Origin: Citrobacter portucalensis
GTDB lineage: Bacteria > Pseudomonadota > Gammaproteobacteria > Enterobacterales > Enterobacteriaceae
DNA: 64,000 nt
Reading direction: 5' to 3'
Assembly (NCBI RefSeq): GCF_002042885.1
Contig: NZ_MVFY01000012.1
Location: forward strand, 62,001 to 126,000
The notes under the pieces were generated by a model. It had not been told where the DNA came from. It was given only the letters and a program-made list of their open reading frames with translations, and did not search any database. The first letter of the stretch is position 1, and each line of letters begins with the position of its first letter. This document shows, piece after piece, positions 34,442-43,589 of the stretch. Made by a program: the position numbers and the translations under genes.

Positions 34442-35436
34442 TCAGCCATTTCTGCTTTCAACTCTGCCAGCGTCTTCGCGCCATCTATCGCATTCGCGCA
34501 CAGCAAGCTTGCCCGCGCACAGGCGTGTGCCAACCTGACGCTGTCCGTCAGCGACCAGCGCTCATGACAGCCATACAAAAATCCAGCGCAAAACGCATCT
34601 CCCGCTCCGACGCTGCCAACGATCTCCTCCTGCGCCAGGTACTGCGACGGGATCCAGACGCCCGGCAGATCCGGCGCTTCACCCCAGGCACCTTCCGGAC
34701 AGTGGATCACCACCCGCTGGCGTACACCTGCATCCAATAATTCGCGTGCGGCGGTGGCGATGTGCGCAATATGCAGTTCGCCGTTGGGCTGGCGGATCTC
34801 CAGCCCGCTGAACTCCCCGGCTTCCAGCTCGTTAATCACCAGATAGTCGAGATGGCGCAGGGCTGGCATCACCAGCGGTTGATAGCGCGGGTCGCCCTTG
34901 CGTGAGACCAGATCCAGCGACGTTTCAAAGCCGGTGTCGCGCATTTGCGCCAGCAGCCGTGCGCTACGCGTCCCGTACTCCTCATCCGGCATGTCCAGAC
35001 TGTCGAGCAGCAGCAGATATCCCAGATGGAAGATTTTCATCGAGGTATCCAGTTGCTCAAACGCAGGCAGATCGAGTAGCCGATTGGCACCGGGCGAGTG
35101 GAAAAAGGTGCGCTGACCGCTGGGATCGGTCATCACCTGCGACATCGACGTGGGGGCGAATGTGGTGCGCTGCACGTGTTGGCGATTAACGTGATACTGC
35201 TCCAGCATCGCCATGATGTAGTCGCCGTCGCTGTCCTGACCGATTAACCCCACCGCCTGCAACGGCAGCCCAGTGTGCATTTTTGCCAGCGTCAGCAGCA
35301 CATTAAGCGGCGCACCGCCCGTGGCGCGTTCGCTACGGGTGATTTCCGCCAGCCAGCCACGTTCCGGCCACTGCACAATTTGATGCACGTGATCGACCAG
35401 CATGTTGCCTGCGGCGATAACGCCTTTGCGTTCCAT
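34435..35436 (-). CDS. PfkB/ribokinase-family sugar kinase
   Basis: A 333-residue cytosolic sugar kinase. The PfkB signatures are present: N-terminal GNMLVDHVHQI region, substrate-site GGAPLNVLLTLAKM (about 36-50), and the C-terminal GSVGAGDAFCAGFLYG with the anion hole and catalytic Asp. It is the last gene of the sugar operon and its start shares a base with the aldolase stop. It probably phosphorylates the ketose made by the isomerase, before aldolase cleavage. The exact substrate cannot be read from sequence. Its final codons GAC GCC TGA come from a REP. Confidence 0.88.
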   Translation of the reverse strand: MERKGVIAAGNMLVDHVHQIVQWPERGWLAEITRSERATGGAPLNVLLTLAKMHTGLPLQAVGLIGQDSDGDYIMAMLEQYHVNRQHVQRTTFAPTSMSQVMTDPSGQRTFFHSPGANRLLDLPAFEQLDTSMKIFHLGYLLLLDSLDMPDEEYGTRSARLLAQMRDTGFETSLDLVSRKGDPRYQPLVMPALRHLDYLVINELEAGEFSGLEIRQPNGELHIAHIATAARELLDAGVRQRVVIHCPEGAWGEAPDLPGVWIPSQYLAQEEIVGSVGAGDAFCAGFLYGCHERWSLTDSVRLAHACARASLLCANAIDGAKTLAELKAEMADA

Positions 35437-36296
35437 CAGACCCGTCCCGCGCTGCCAAAAATGCGCATCTGTTCCGAAACGGTATCGGTAATGGCCTCTT
35501 CAATGCCGAGCAGCAGTTCGGCGAATTCGTCGTACAGCGGCTGGCGATTCGCCATCCGTGTTTCTACCGCCGACAGCGCCGCCTGCGACATGCCGGTATA
35601 GAAGTTGATTTTGTGAATGCCGAGTTCAATCGCGCGCTTGAAATCGTCGTCGCTAATGCCGGAGCCGCCGTGCAGTACCAGCGGGATTGCCGCCTGCTGG
35701 CGAATGGCGTCCAGACGCGGGAAGTCGAGCAGCGGTTCGCCTTTATATTTGCCGTGGGCATTGCCAATGGCGACCGCCAGCGCGTCAATCCCGGTTCTGT
35801 CGACGAAATCGCGCGCCATCATTGGGTCGGTAAATAGCGACTCGTCGGCATGACCGTACAGCGCGCCGCCCTCATCACCGCCCACCGCACCCAGTTCGGC
35901 TTCCACCGACACGCCGACGGCATGGCACATCTTCACCACTTCGCGGGTCTGGCGGATATTTTCTTCATACTCCAGCGTGGAGCCATCGAACATCACTGAA
36001 CTGAACCCTAAGCGTAGTGCCCGAACTACCGACTCAAAGTGCAGGCCGTGGTCAAGGTTTAGCACCACCGGAATGTCATGCCGCGCGGCTTCGAACTTGA
36101 CCGCTTCGACCAGAGAATCCAGCGAGATATATTTAAAATGTACTTCGGCGATATTGATGATAAACGGCGAACGTTCCTGCTTTGCCGCGGCAAACAGCGC
36201 GCGCAGGAAGTGTGAATCCAGAACATTAAATGCCCCTAAGGCATAACGATGCTCACGGGCATGTGCAAGGCCATCAGCGAGAGATATCAACGGCAT
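35436..36296 (-). CDS. Class II ketose-(bis)phosphate aldolase (KbaY/GatY/Fba-like)
   Basis: Zinc-dependent aldolase of 286 residues. Visible are D82 and H83 in NLDHGLHFE, the DGSTLEYEENI loop, EAELGAVGG, H181 in IGNAHGKYKG, H209 in VLHGGSGISD and the NFYTG phosphate loop; all zinc and catalytic residues are present. The family cleaves fructose-1,6- or tagatose-1,6-bisphosphate, and some members cleave ketose-1-phosphates, to dihydroxyacetone phosphate and an aldehyde. In the operon it lies between isomerase and kinase, so its substrate is presumably the kinase product. Confidence 0.9.
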   Translation of the reverse strand: MPLISLADGLAHAREHRYALGAFNVLDSHFLRALFAAAKQERSPFIINIAEVHFKYISLDSLVEAVKFEAARHDIPVVLNLDHGLHFESVVRALRLGFSSVMFDGSTLEYEENIRQTREVVKMCHAVGVSVEAELGAVGGDEGGALYGHADESLFTDPMMARDFVDRTGIDALAVAIGNAHGKYKGEPLLDFPRLDAIRQQAAIPLVLHGGSGISDDDFKRAIELGIHKINFYTGMSQAALSAVETRMANRQPLYDEFAELLLGIEEAITDTVSEQMRIFGSAGRV

Positions 36297-36310
36297 AATA
36301 CGCTCCTTGG

Positions 36311-36994
36311 TTAGCGGAACAGGCGATATTCGTTACACAGCACCAGCTGCGCCGGCTCGTCTTCTTCAATGTCGTTATAGCGGGCGATCGGTTGCAAAAA
36401 GTGGTTATCGTGGTCGTCGTCATTAACAGAAGAAACCTCGCCGACCAGCACGTCGCCAAAACCTTCTTCCGCCCAGAAGCTGTGATACAGGCCCGGCGGC
36501 AGGCAGATGCTTTCACCCGGCGTCAGGCGTAACTGACTGCCCGCTGCATGGGTTTGCCGACAGCCGTCAATTACCACGCTGACGTCGGTCTCTTCCGTTT
36601 GTTCCCGGATCCCCGCATTCCACAGTTCCACAATTAAATTGCCGCCGCCGCGATTGATAATGTCTTCGCGTTTGCGCCAGTGAAAATGCATCGGCGTGAC
36701 CTGCGCATCGCGAACATGCATGATTTTCTCGGCGTAGCATTTCTCGTAAGGCATGCCTTTCGGCGAGCCATTACGCAGAGTGAACAGCGTTAACCCTTGC
36801 GCGGCGAAATTGTTGCCGCCAAATGCGGTGACATCCCAACCGAGCTTAAGGTCGAACACTTCGCTCCAGGCTGCAGCATCAAGCTTGCGCCATTGGGTCG
36901 GGGGGAAGCTGGCAAAAGGGGGGAGATGCACGTCGTGCTGAGAGAAAAACTGGCGCGTGTGGCCAAGGATCTCGTTTATTGCGGAGCGTTTCAT
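36311..36994 (-). CDS. D-lyxose/D-mannose isomerase-like cupin
   Basis: A 227-residue single-domain cupin of the D-lyxose ketol-isomerase family. Metal ligands fit H103 and H105 in PMHFHWRKRED, E123 in IVELWNAG and H171 in PPGLYHSFW. Characterised members, including one from E. coli O157:H7, interconvert D-lyxose and D-xylulose and also D-mannose and D-fructose. Here it follows a sugar ABC transporter and precedes aldolase and kinase genes, so it likely turns the imported aldose into a ketose. A REP pair separates it from the binding-protein gene. Confidence 0.88.
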   Translation of the reverse strand: MKRSAINEILGHTRQFFSQHDVHLPPFASFPPTQWRKLDAAAWSEVFDLKLGWDVTAFGGNNFAAQGLTLFTLRNGSPKGMPYEKCYAEKIMHVRDAQVTPMHFHWRKREDIINRGGGNLIVELWNAGIREQTEETDVSVVIDGCRQTHAAGSQLRLTPGESICLPPGLYHSFWAEEGFGDVLVGEVSSVNDDDHDNHFLQPIARYNDIEEDEPAQLVLCNEYRLFR

Positions 36995-37017
36995 CGGCTG
37001 AATCCTCCTTAATATAA

Positions 37018-37101
37018 TGCCGGATGGCGCCGCGCTTATCCGGCCTACAAATTCATAGCGATCTTGTAGGCCGGATAGGGCATTTTTGCCGCCATCCGGC
37101 G
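37018..37101. repeat. REP pair between binding protein and isomerase genes
   Basis: GCCGGATGGCGCCGCGC..TTATCCGGCCTAC, linker, GTAGGCCGGATAGGGC..GCCATCCGGC. It lies in the operon just after the binding-protein gene, where REP hairpins usually protect the upstream mRNA and raise its level over distal genes. Confidence 0.9.
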
Positions 37102-37114
37102 TTGTTGTGGCGGG

Positions 37115-38056
37115 CTATTTAACCGTCCAACCCTTATAACTGCCGACGTTGTTTTTATCGATCATCGTCACCGGGATCAGCACGGGTTCTTTCGGGGCGG
37201 GTTTCCCCTGCAATATGTCATAGCCGATTTCGACCGCTTTGGCAGCCATCACCTGCGGATCTTGTGCCGGAGTCGCCACAAATAGTGAGTTTTCGCGCTT
37301 CAGCGCTTCTTCACCGTCCGGGGATCCATCTACGCCGACAATAAAGAATTCGCTACGCTGCGCCTGTTTTGCCGCCAGATCGGCACCGATCGCCGTCGGA
37401 TCGTTAATGGCGAATACGCCGTCGATCTTCGGATTCGCCGCCAGCAGCGCGGTCATGATCTCCAGCCCGCCTTCACGACTGCCTTTGGCGTTTTGGTTAT
37501 GCGACAGCACCTTGATGTCCGGGTGGCGTTTAAACTCAGTCTGGCAGCCTTCCACGCGGTTCTGGACGGCGGAAACCGGCGGCCCGTTGATGATGACGAC
37601 GTTGCCTTTGCCTTTCAGGCGGTCGGTAATGTATTTACAGGCCATTTCACCTGCCTGGGTGTTATCGGAGGTAATGGTCGCGTCTGCGCCTTCCGCTGCC
37701 ACGTCAACGGCAACCACCACGATCCCGGCGTCTTTCGCGCGTTTTACCGCCGGGCCGATGCCTTTGGAGTCGGCGGCGTTAAGGATAATCATGTCGACTT
37801 TGGCGGCAATAAAGTTGTCGATCTGCGACACCTGTTGACCCAGATCGTAGCCGCTGGAAACCAGCGTTACTTTAACGCTATCACCTGCCAGCTTGCGTGC
37901 TTCCAGCTCCGCGCCTTTGGTGATCTGCACGAAGAACGGGTTGGCCAGATCGCCCACCGTAACGCCGATCGATTTCAGTTCTTTTGCCTGCACAAACGGA
38001 GCTGCAGCAAGCAGGGCGCCAGCACAGAGCGCGGTTACTAATGGCTTCAAACGCAT
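37115..38056 (-). CDS. Sugar ABC transporter periplasmic binding protein (ribose type)
   Basis: A 313-residue periplasmic protein with signal peptide MRLKPLVTALCAGALLAAAPFVQA. The rest is a type I periplasmic-binding fold (RbsB/YtfQ-like): VGDLANPFFVQITKGAE, DNTQAGEMACKYI, NGPPVSAVQNRVEGCQ, FAINDPTAIGA and VGVDGSPDGEEALK. The NPFF, NDPTA and GVDG motifs are typical of pentose and hexose binders. It is the third gene of the operon rather than the first, and REP elements lie on both sides of it. It may also present the sugar to the TorS-like kinase (inference). Confidence 0.92.
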   Translation of the reverse strand: MRLKPLVTALCAGALLAAAPFVQAKELKSIGVTVGDLANPFFVQITKGAELEARKLAGDSVKVTLVSSGYDLGQQVSQIDNFIAAKVDMIILNAADSKGIGPAVKRAKDAGIVVVAVDVAAEGADATITSDNTQAGEMACKYITDRLKGKGNVVIINGPPVSAVQNRVEGCQTEFKRHPDIKVLSHNQNAKGSREGGLEIMTALLAANPKIDGVFAINDPTAIGADLAAKQAQRSEFFIVGVDGSPDGEEALKRENSLFVATPAQDPQVMAAKAVEIGYDILQGKPAPKEPVLIPVTMIDKNNVGSYKGWTVK

Positions 38057-38090
38057 ACTCGTTTCCTCACGTAGGGTATTGTTGTTATAC

Positions 38091-38120
38091 GCCTGATGGC
38101 GCTGCGCTTATCAGGCCTAC
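38091..38120. repeat. REP unit upstream of the binding-protein gene
   Basis: GCCTGATGGCGCTGCGCTTA..TCAGGCCTAC, a single hairpin in the 88-base gap between the permease and binding-protein genes. Confidence 0.88.
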
Positions 38121-38144
38121 GAATGAGTAGGCCAGTAAGCTTGT

Positions 38145-39140
38145 CTATGCACTTTGATGGTGTCGGGTACGGTATTTGTCGATCAGTACCGCTATGATGA
38201 TCACCGCCCCTTTGATCACCAGTTGCCAGAAATAGGAGACGCCCATCAGCGTCATACCGTTATTGAGCGTGGCGATTATCAACGCCCCCACCAGCGTGCC
38301 GGTGATGGTGCCGATCCCGCCAACAAAGCTGGTGCCGCCGAGGATCACCGCCGCGATGGCGTCCAGCTCGTAACCCATGCCTAAGTTGCCGTTGGCGCTA
38401 TACAGCCGCGAGGCGCTCATCACCCCGCCAAGGCCTGAGAGCAAACCGCTCATGCCGTAGACGAACAGCAGCACCAGCCACACTTTGATCCCGGTTAAAC
38501 GTGCGGCCTGCATATTGCCGCCGACCGCGTAGATATGAACGCCGAGCGTGGTGCGGCGCAGAATGAACCAGCACACCACCACCACCGCCAGCGCAATGAC
38601 TACCAGCCACGGAACCGGGCCGAGATAGTTGTTACCGATCCACTCAAAGCTGATATTGGAGTTAATCACCGTTGTTCCGTCGGCCAGCAGATAGGCCGCA
38701 CCGCGCAGCGCCGTATAGGTTCCAAGCGTGACGATAAACGGCGGTAGTCCGGCAAAAGCAACCAGCGCGCCGTTAAACAATCCCAGCACCAGACCGAGCA
38801 TCAGCGCCGCCGGAATCGATAGCATGGCAAGCTCAGGAATAAGAGAAACGACCATGGCTGCGACAGCGGTGGTACCGAGAATCGAGCCAACCGAGAGGTC
38901 GATCCCGCCGGTCAAAATAATGAAGGTCATGCCAGCCGCCAGCACGATGTTGATCGAGGCCTGACGGGTAATATTCAGCAGGTTACTTTCGGTAAAAAAG
39001 TTAGGCGCGATAAAGCCAAATACCGCCACAATCAGGATGAGAATCGGTAAGATGCCGACCGTTTGCATCAGATCGCTCATCAGCATTTTTTTTGCGGAGG
39101 CGGATTTCGCCACCTGCTGGGGAGTGGTTGGATTATTCAT
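38145..39140 (-). CDS. Sugar ABC transporter permease (RbsC type)
   Basis: A 331-residue membrane protein with 8-10 hydrophobic helices and the RbsC/AraH signature ([44 protein letters not shown] and [19 protein letters not shown], the coupling helix for the ATPase). It forms the homodimeric channel with the ATPase encoded just upstream, whose stop it overlaps by 8 bases. An N-terminal cytoplasmic stretch of about 25 residues precedes the first helix. Confidence 0.93.
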   Translation of the reverse strand: MNNPTTPQQVAKSASAKKMLMSDLMQTVGILPILILIVAVFGFIAPNFFTESNLLNITRQASINIVLAAGMTFIILTGGIDLSVGSILGTTAVAAMVVSLIPELAMLSIPAALMLGLVLGLFNGALVAFAGLPPFIVTLGTYTALRGAAYLLADGTTVINSNISFEWIGNNYLGPVPWLVVIALAVVVVCWFILRRTTLGVHIYAVGGNMQAARLTGIKVWLVLLFVYGMSGLLSGLGGVMSASRLYSANGNLGMGYELDAIAAVILGGTSFVGGIGTITGTLVGALIIATLNNGMTLMGVSYFWQLVIKGAVIIIAVLIDKYRTRHHQSA

Positions 39141-40656
39141 GGGGCACCGCCTGATGGTGGGAGTCGTTCACGCCGGTTGCCAGCGTCATAATATTTTCCT
39201 GGGTAATGCTTTGTCCGTTCAGCTCGCCGGCAATACTGCCTTCCCGCATGACATACACGCGATCGCTCATACCGACGACTTCCGGCAGCTCGCTGGAGAT
39301 CATCAGGATCGCTACGCCTTTGCGCGCCATATCGTTCATGATCCGGTAGATCTCGCTTTTGGCACCGACGTCCACGCCGCGCGTGGGTTCATCGAGGATC
39401 AAAATACGTGGGCCGATCGCGACCCAGCGTGAAATCAGCAGTTTTTGCTGATTTCCGCCGGACAGCCCGCCCGCGCGTACCTGTGCGTGCGGCACGCGGA
39501 TGTTGAGCAGCTTGATGGCGTCATCGGAAATAGCCTGCGCCTTTTTGCGATCGAGCATGCCCCAGTTGGCGTCACGCTCCAGCGTTGCCATGGTGATGTT
39601 TTCTGCCGCTGCCAGCTCTAAAAATAATCCCTGTTCTTTGCGGTTTTCCGTCAGAAAGCCAATGCCGTGGTCAATCGCCTCGCGGGGGGAGTGGATCACT
39701 ACCGGTTCACCGTCTACTTCAATCATGCCGCCGATGGCTTTACGCACGCCAAAAATAAGCTGAGCCAGTTCAGAACGCCCGGCACCGACTAGCCCGGCCA
39801 GGCCGACGATCTCCCCGGAGCGCACCAGCAAGCTGCACGGCCGGACTTTATGGCCGTCGGTCAGGTGATGAACATTGAGGCGTGCTTTACCTAAGGGAAT
39901 ATCGCGCTCTTTGTTGAACAGATCGCTCAACGGACGGCCCACCATCATGCGTACCAGCTCCGAGGCGTTGAGCTTGTCGCGGGTCAGGCTGCCAACATAT
40001 TGCCCATCGCGCAGGACGCTGACGCGGTCCGAGAGTTCGTACACTTCCGCCATGCGGTGGCTGATGTAGATAATCGCCATCCCCTCATCGCGCAGGCGCA
40101 TGATCAGTTCAAACAGGCGGTGAGTTTCACGTGAGGAGAGGGCGGCGGTGGGTTCATCCATTACCAGAATGCGGCTGTTACGGTGCAGGGCGCGGGCAAT
40201 TTCCACCTGCTGCTGTTCGGCGATGGTCAATGTCATCACACGGTCGCTGGCCTTAAACTGGGCGCCGAGTCGGTCGATGACTTTCTGCGACTGCATGACC
40301 ATCTCTTTACGCTGGACCAGCCCGCCGCGCGACAGCTCGCTGCCAAGAAAGATATTTTCCGCTACCGTCAGGTTCGGCGCGAGCTGCATCTCCTGATAAA
40401 TCAGCGTGATGCCTGCGCTAAGCGCATCTTTAGGACCGCGAATGTGAAACGGCTGACCGTCAATCAGGATCTCACCGCTGGTGGCGGTATAGGCGCCTGC
40501 GAGGATCTTCATCAGGGTGCTCTTCCCCGCGCCATTCTCGCCCATCAGGGCATGAATCTCGCCCGGCCAGACCGTTAAATCGACCCCTTTCAGCGCGTAA
40601 AATTTGCCAAACGCTTTAGCAATGTTGCGCATCTCCAGAACCGGTGTCCTGCTCAT
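39133..40656 (-). CDS. Sugar ABC transporter ATPase (RbsA type, duplicated)
   Basis: A 507-residue protein with two fused ABC domains. Domain 1 has Walker [10 protein letters not shown] (about 40-48), Q loop, and Walker [11 protein letters not shown]. Domain 2 has the degenerate P-loop GLVGAGRSE and signature LSGGNQQK with [15 protein letters not shown], as usual for RbsA/AraG/MglA proteins. First gene of the operon, with AGGAG 7 bases before the ATG, divergent from the kinase gene; the short gap should hold both promoters. Confidence 0.94.
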   Translation of the reverse strand: MSRTPVLEMRNIAKAFGKFYALKGVDLTVWPGEIHALMGENGAGKSTLMKILAGAYTATSGEILIDGQPFHIRGPKDALSAGITLIYQEMQLAPNLTVAENIFLGSELSRGGLVQRKEMVMQSQKVIDRLGAQFKASDRVMTLTIAEQQQVEIARALHRNSRILVMDEPTAALSSRETHRLFELIMRLRDEGMAIIYISHRMAEVYELSDRVSVLRDGQYVGSLTRDKLNASELVRMMVGRPLSDLFNKERDIPLGKARLNVHHLTDGHKVRPCSLLVRSGEIVGLAGLVGAGRSELAQLIFGVRKAIGGMIEVDGEPVVIHSPREAIDHGIGFLTENRKEQGLFLELAAAENITMATLERDANWGMLDRKKAQAISDDAIKLLNIRVPHAQVRAGGLSGGNQQKLLISRWVAIGPRILILDEPTRGVDVGAKSEIYRIMNDMARKGVAILMISSELPEVVGMSDRVYVMREGSIAGELNGQSITQENIMTLATGVNDSHHQAVPHE

Positions 40657-40770
40657 GGCGGATCTCCTGTGGGGTGGCCGATATCAGCAGTCCATCACAG
40701 GAATGTAAATGCAAAATGTCAGAAGCCGTTCATATTTGTCATATTGCGATTTTTCTTCACGGAGCGTGAT

Positions 40771-43035
40771 ATGCCGCAACCGGGACGTCACTTTCTCGCC
40801 AGTGCTCGCGGACGATTGCTGTTCTTCAATCTGCTGGTGGTGGCTGTCACGCTGATGGTGAGCGGCGTGGCGGTGCTGGGTTTTCAGCATGCCAGTCAGA
40901 TTCAGGAGCAGGTGCAGCAGCAAACCGTTGACGACATGACCGGCAGCATGAACCTGGCGCGGGATACGGCGAACGTGGCGACGGCGGCGGTGCGGTTGTC
41001 GCAGGTGGTCGGGGCGCTGGAATACAAAGGGGAAGCGGAGCGGCTGCAGGAGACGCAAAGGGCGCTGAAGCAGTCGCTGGAACAACTGGCTACCGCGCCG
41101 CTGGCGCAGCAAGAGCCGGTGCTGGTCGAGCGTATTATCCAGCGCAGTAATGAACTACAAAGCAGCGTAGAAGGGATGTTGCAGCGCGGGCAGCGGCGAC
41201 ACCTGGAGCGTAACGCGTTGCTCAGTTCGCTGTATCAAAATCAAAGCTATTTACGTCATCTGCAAAAGTTGACCGGCGCGCAGGATGATGCGCTGCTGGG
41301 GCAGATGGACCGCTTAATTGTTGCCGCCATCGACACGCCCACGCCGCGTTCGGTGGTGAAACAACTGGATGCGGTGATGCCTGCGCTTCCCTTGCGCCAT
41401 GCTAGTCCGCTGATTAGCGGTATCCTCAACGACTTCAACCAGGAGCTGCATAAGCTGGAGCCGCTCTCTTCCGCGCTGGAGCAGAGCGATTTGGCCATCA
41501 ACTGGTATATGTTTCATATCAAAGCGCTGGTGGCGATCCTCAACAGCGATATCAATCAGTATGCCTCGCAGGTGGCGCTGATCTCAGAGCAACGGGTGGC
41601 GCAAAGCCATCAGGAACTGCAATCCGGCGCGTTGTTTATTTTAGTGTTTGCGCTGCTGGCGGTGGTGATCACCGGTTTTGCCGGGTGGTATATCTACCGT
41701 AATCTCGGTTCCAACCTGACGGCCATTTCACGGGCGATGACCCGGCTGGCGCACGGTGAATCAGACGTCAGCGTACCGGCCCTGCAGCGTCGTGATGAGT
41801 TAGGCGAGCTGGCCCGCGCCTTTAGCGTCTTTGCCCGGAATACGGCGTCGCTGGAGCACACCACCCGACTGCTAAAAGAAAAAACCAGCCAGATGGAAAT
41901 CGATCGCACCGAGCGTCAGGGGCTGGAAGAGGCGCTGTTGCACAGCCAAAAGCTGAAGGCGGTGGGGCAACTGACGGGTGGATTAGCACATGATTTCAAT
42001 AACCTGCTGGCGGTTATTATTGGCAGTCTGGATTTGGTGGATCCGGATTCTCCCGACGCGCCGCGGGTCAATCGGGCGCTAAAAGCCGCCGAGCGTGGGG
42101 CGCTGCTTACCCAGCGACTGCTGGCCTTTTCGCGCAAACAGTCGTTGCACCCTCATGCGGTGGAGCTGAAAACGCTGCTGGAAAATCTGGGCGAACTGAT
42201 GCGCCACTCTCTTCCGGCCACGTTGACGCTGGAGATTGAAGCCCAGTCTCCCGCCTGGCCCGCGTGGATTGACGTCAGCCAACTGGAAAACGCCATTATC
42301 AATCTGGTGATGAACGCCCGTGACGCCATGGACGGGCAGGCGGGCACGATTAAAATCCGTACCTGGAATCAGCGGGTCACGCGCAGCGATGGGCGCAAGC
42401 AGGATATGGTGATGCTGGAGGTTGCCGACCAGGGAAGCGGGATGTCACAGGAGGTGAAAGCCCAGGTCTTCGAACCGTTTTTCACCACCAAACAGACCGG
42501 TAGCGGCAGCGGACTGGGGCTGTCGATGGTTTACGGTTTTGTGCGCCAGTCCGGTGGTCGGGTGGAGATTGAAAGCGCTCCCGGGCAGGGAACGACGGTC
42601 AGGCTACAACTGCCTCGCGCCGTTGTGCCGGTGCAGGCTCAGGCAGAACCGGTGGCGGTACATGCGGCGAACAGCGGTGAAAAACTGGTGTTGGTGCTCG
42701 AGGATGAGGACGATGTACGCCAGACGTTGTGCGAGCAATTACACCTGCTGGGCTACCTGACGTTAGAGGCCGCCAACGGCGAACAGGCGATGCATATGCT
42801 GGCGGCTTCATCCGAGATTGATATTTTAATCAGCGACTTAATGCTACCAGGAGGGTTGAGCGGCGTGGATGTGGTGAATCATGCTCAGGCACATTATCCG
42901 CAGTTGTCCATCCTGCTGATTAGCGGTCAGGATTTACGTCCGGCGCATAACCCAGCGTTGCCCGATGTGGCGCTATTGCGTAAGCCTTTTACTCGGGGAG
43001 AGCTGGCGCAGGCGCTGCGGCATTCGCGTAATTGA
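40771..43035 (+). CDS. TorS-like hybrid histidine kinase of the sugar island
   Basis: A 754-residue sensor. Order: membrane helix about 16-38; a long, purely helical periplasmic domain (about 40-285; many Gln, Leu and Glu heptads) resembling the TorS sensor; second helix about 286-310; HAMP (NLTAISRAMTRLAHGESD); HisKA with the phospho-acceptor H in GLAHDFNNLLAVI near 406; HATPase with NAIINLVMNARDAM, DQGSGMS and GSGSGLGLSMVYG; C-terminal receiver (about 635-750) with Asp in ISDLMLPGG. The ATG at 40771 has GGAG at 40761-40764 and is preferred over 40669. It is divergent from the sugar ABC operon and most likely partners the regulator at 33616. Confidence 0.9.
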   Translation: MPQPGRHFLASARGRLLFFNLLVVAVTLMVSGVAVLGFQHASQIQEQVQQQTVDDMTGSMNLARDTANVATAAVRLSQVVGALEYKGEAERLQETQRALKQSLEQLATAPLAQQEPVLVERIIQRSNELQSSVEGMLQRGQRRHLERNALLSSLYQNQSYLRHLQKLTGAQDDALLGQMDRLIVAAIDTPTPRSVVKQLDAVMPALPLRHASPLISGILNDFNQELHKLEPLSSALEQSDLAINWYMFHIKALVAILNSDINQYASQVALISEQRVAQSHQELQSGALFILVFALLAVVITGFAGWYIYRNLGSNLTAISRAMTRLAHGESDVSVPALQRRDELGELARAFSVFARNTASLEHTTRLLKEKTSQMEIDRTERQGLEEALLHSQKLKAVGQLTGGLAHDFNNLLAVIIGSLDLVDPDSPDAPRVNRALKAAERGALLTQRLLAFSRKQSLHPHAVELKTLLENLGELMRHSLPATLTLEIEAQSPAWPAWIDVSQLENAIINLVMNARDAMDGQAGTIKIRTWNQRVTRSDGRKQDMVMLEVADQGSGMSQEVKAQVFEPFFTTKQTGSGSGLGLSMVYGFVRQSGGRVEIESAPGQGTTVRLQLPRAVVPVQAQAEPVAVHAANSGEKLVLVLEDEDDVRQTLCEQLHLLGYLTLEAANGEQAMHMLAASSEIDILISDLMLPGGLSGVDVVNHAQAHYPQLSILLISGQDLRPAHNPALPDVALLRKPFTRGELAQALRHSRN

Positions 43036-43104
43036 GATTCCTCCGCTACCCGCGCAAATACGCTTTGATTACCGTGGGGCGAGTTTCTTGATGAGGCTGG
43101 TTTT

Positions 43105-43434
43105 ATGCAACGCTCTGCGACATTCCTTCTTTTTAGTTTGCTAATGCTGACCACCGTATCGGCACAGGCGGATATTATCGATGACGCCATTGGTAATATT
43201 CAGCAGGCGATTAACGACGCATACAAACCGGACAACGGGCGGGATTATGATGATTCGCGTGACGAAAGCTGGCAGCGCCAGATGAGTGACGACCGGCGCA
43301 GGCAATATGACAATCGCCGCCGCCAGTTTGAAGATCGACGTCGCCAACTGGATGACCGTCAGCGCCAGCTCGATCAAGAACGGCGTCAGTTAGAAGACGA
43401 AGAACGCAGAATGGAAGAAGATTACGATCGTTAG
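43105..43434 (+). CDS. yjdP: YjdP, charged periplasmic protein
   Basis: A 109-residue protein with signal peptide (MQRSATFLLFSLLMLTTVSAQA, cleavage after about 23) and a mature part that is a highly charged helix or coiled coil made of repeats like RRRQLDDRQRQLDQERRQLE. It matches E. coli YjdP in length and sequence. The function is unknown. In E. coli it directly adjoins phnP; here a toxin-antitoxin module lies between. Confidence 0.9.
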   Translation: MQRSATFLLFSLLMLTTVSAQADIIDDAIGNIQQAINDAYKPDNGRDYDDSRDESWQRQMSDDRRRQYDNRRRQFEDRRRQLDDRQRQLDQERRQLEDEERRMEEDYDR

Positions 43435-43525
43435 CGGTAACGATTAAATTTATGGGTATTTTATCTTTCTGGCAGGGATTTACCTGCTCGCCCAACGGCT
43501 CACCATTTTATGTTAATGAATGCAC

Positions 43526-43554
43526 TTGAGCACGGTGCATGTATGCACTACAAT
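43526..43554 (+). promoter_or_regulatory. Promoter and operator of the higBA-like module
   Basis: TTGAGC (43526-43531), a 17-base spacer and TACAAT (43549-43554) make a good sigma-70 promoter 36 bases before the toxin start. The perfect palindrome GTGCAT-GT-ATGCAC (43535-43548) fills the spacer, as expected for an autoregulatory antitoxin operator. Confidence 0.75.
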
Positions 43555-43589
43555 CTCTCTATGCTTATGGAAAAGGTGCTGGCAATGGA

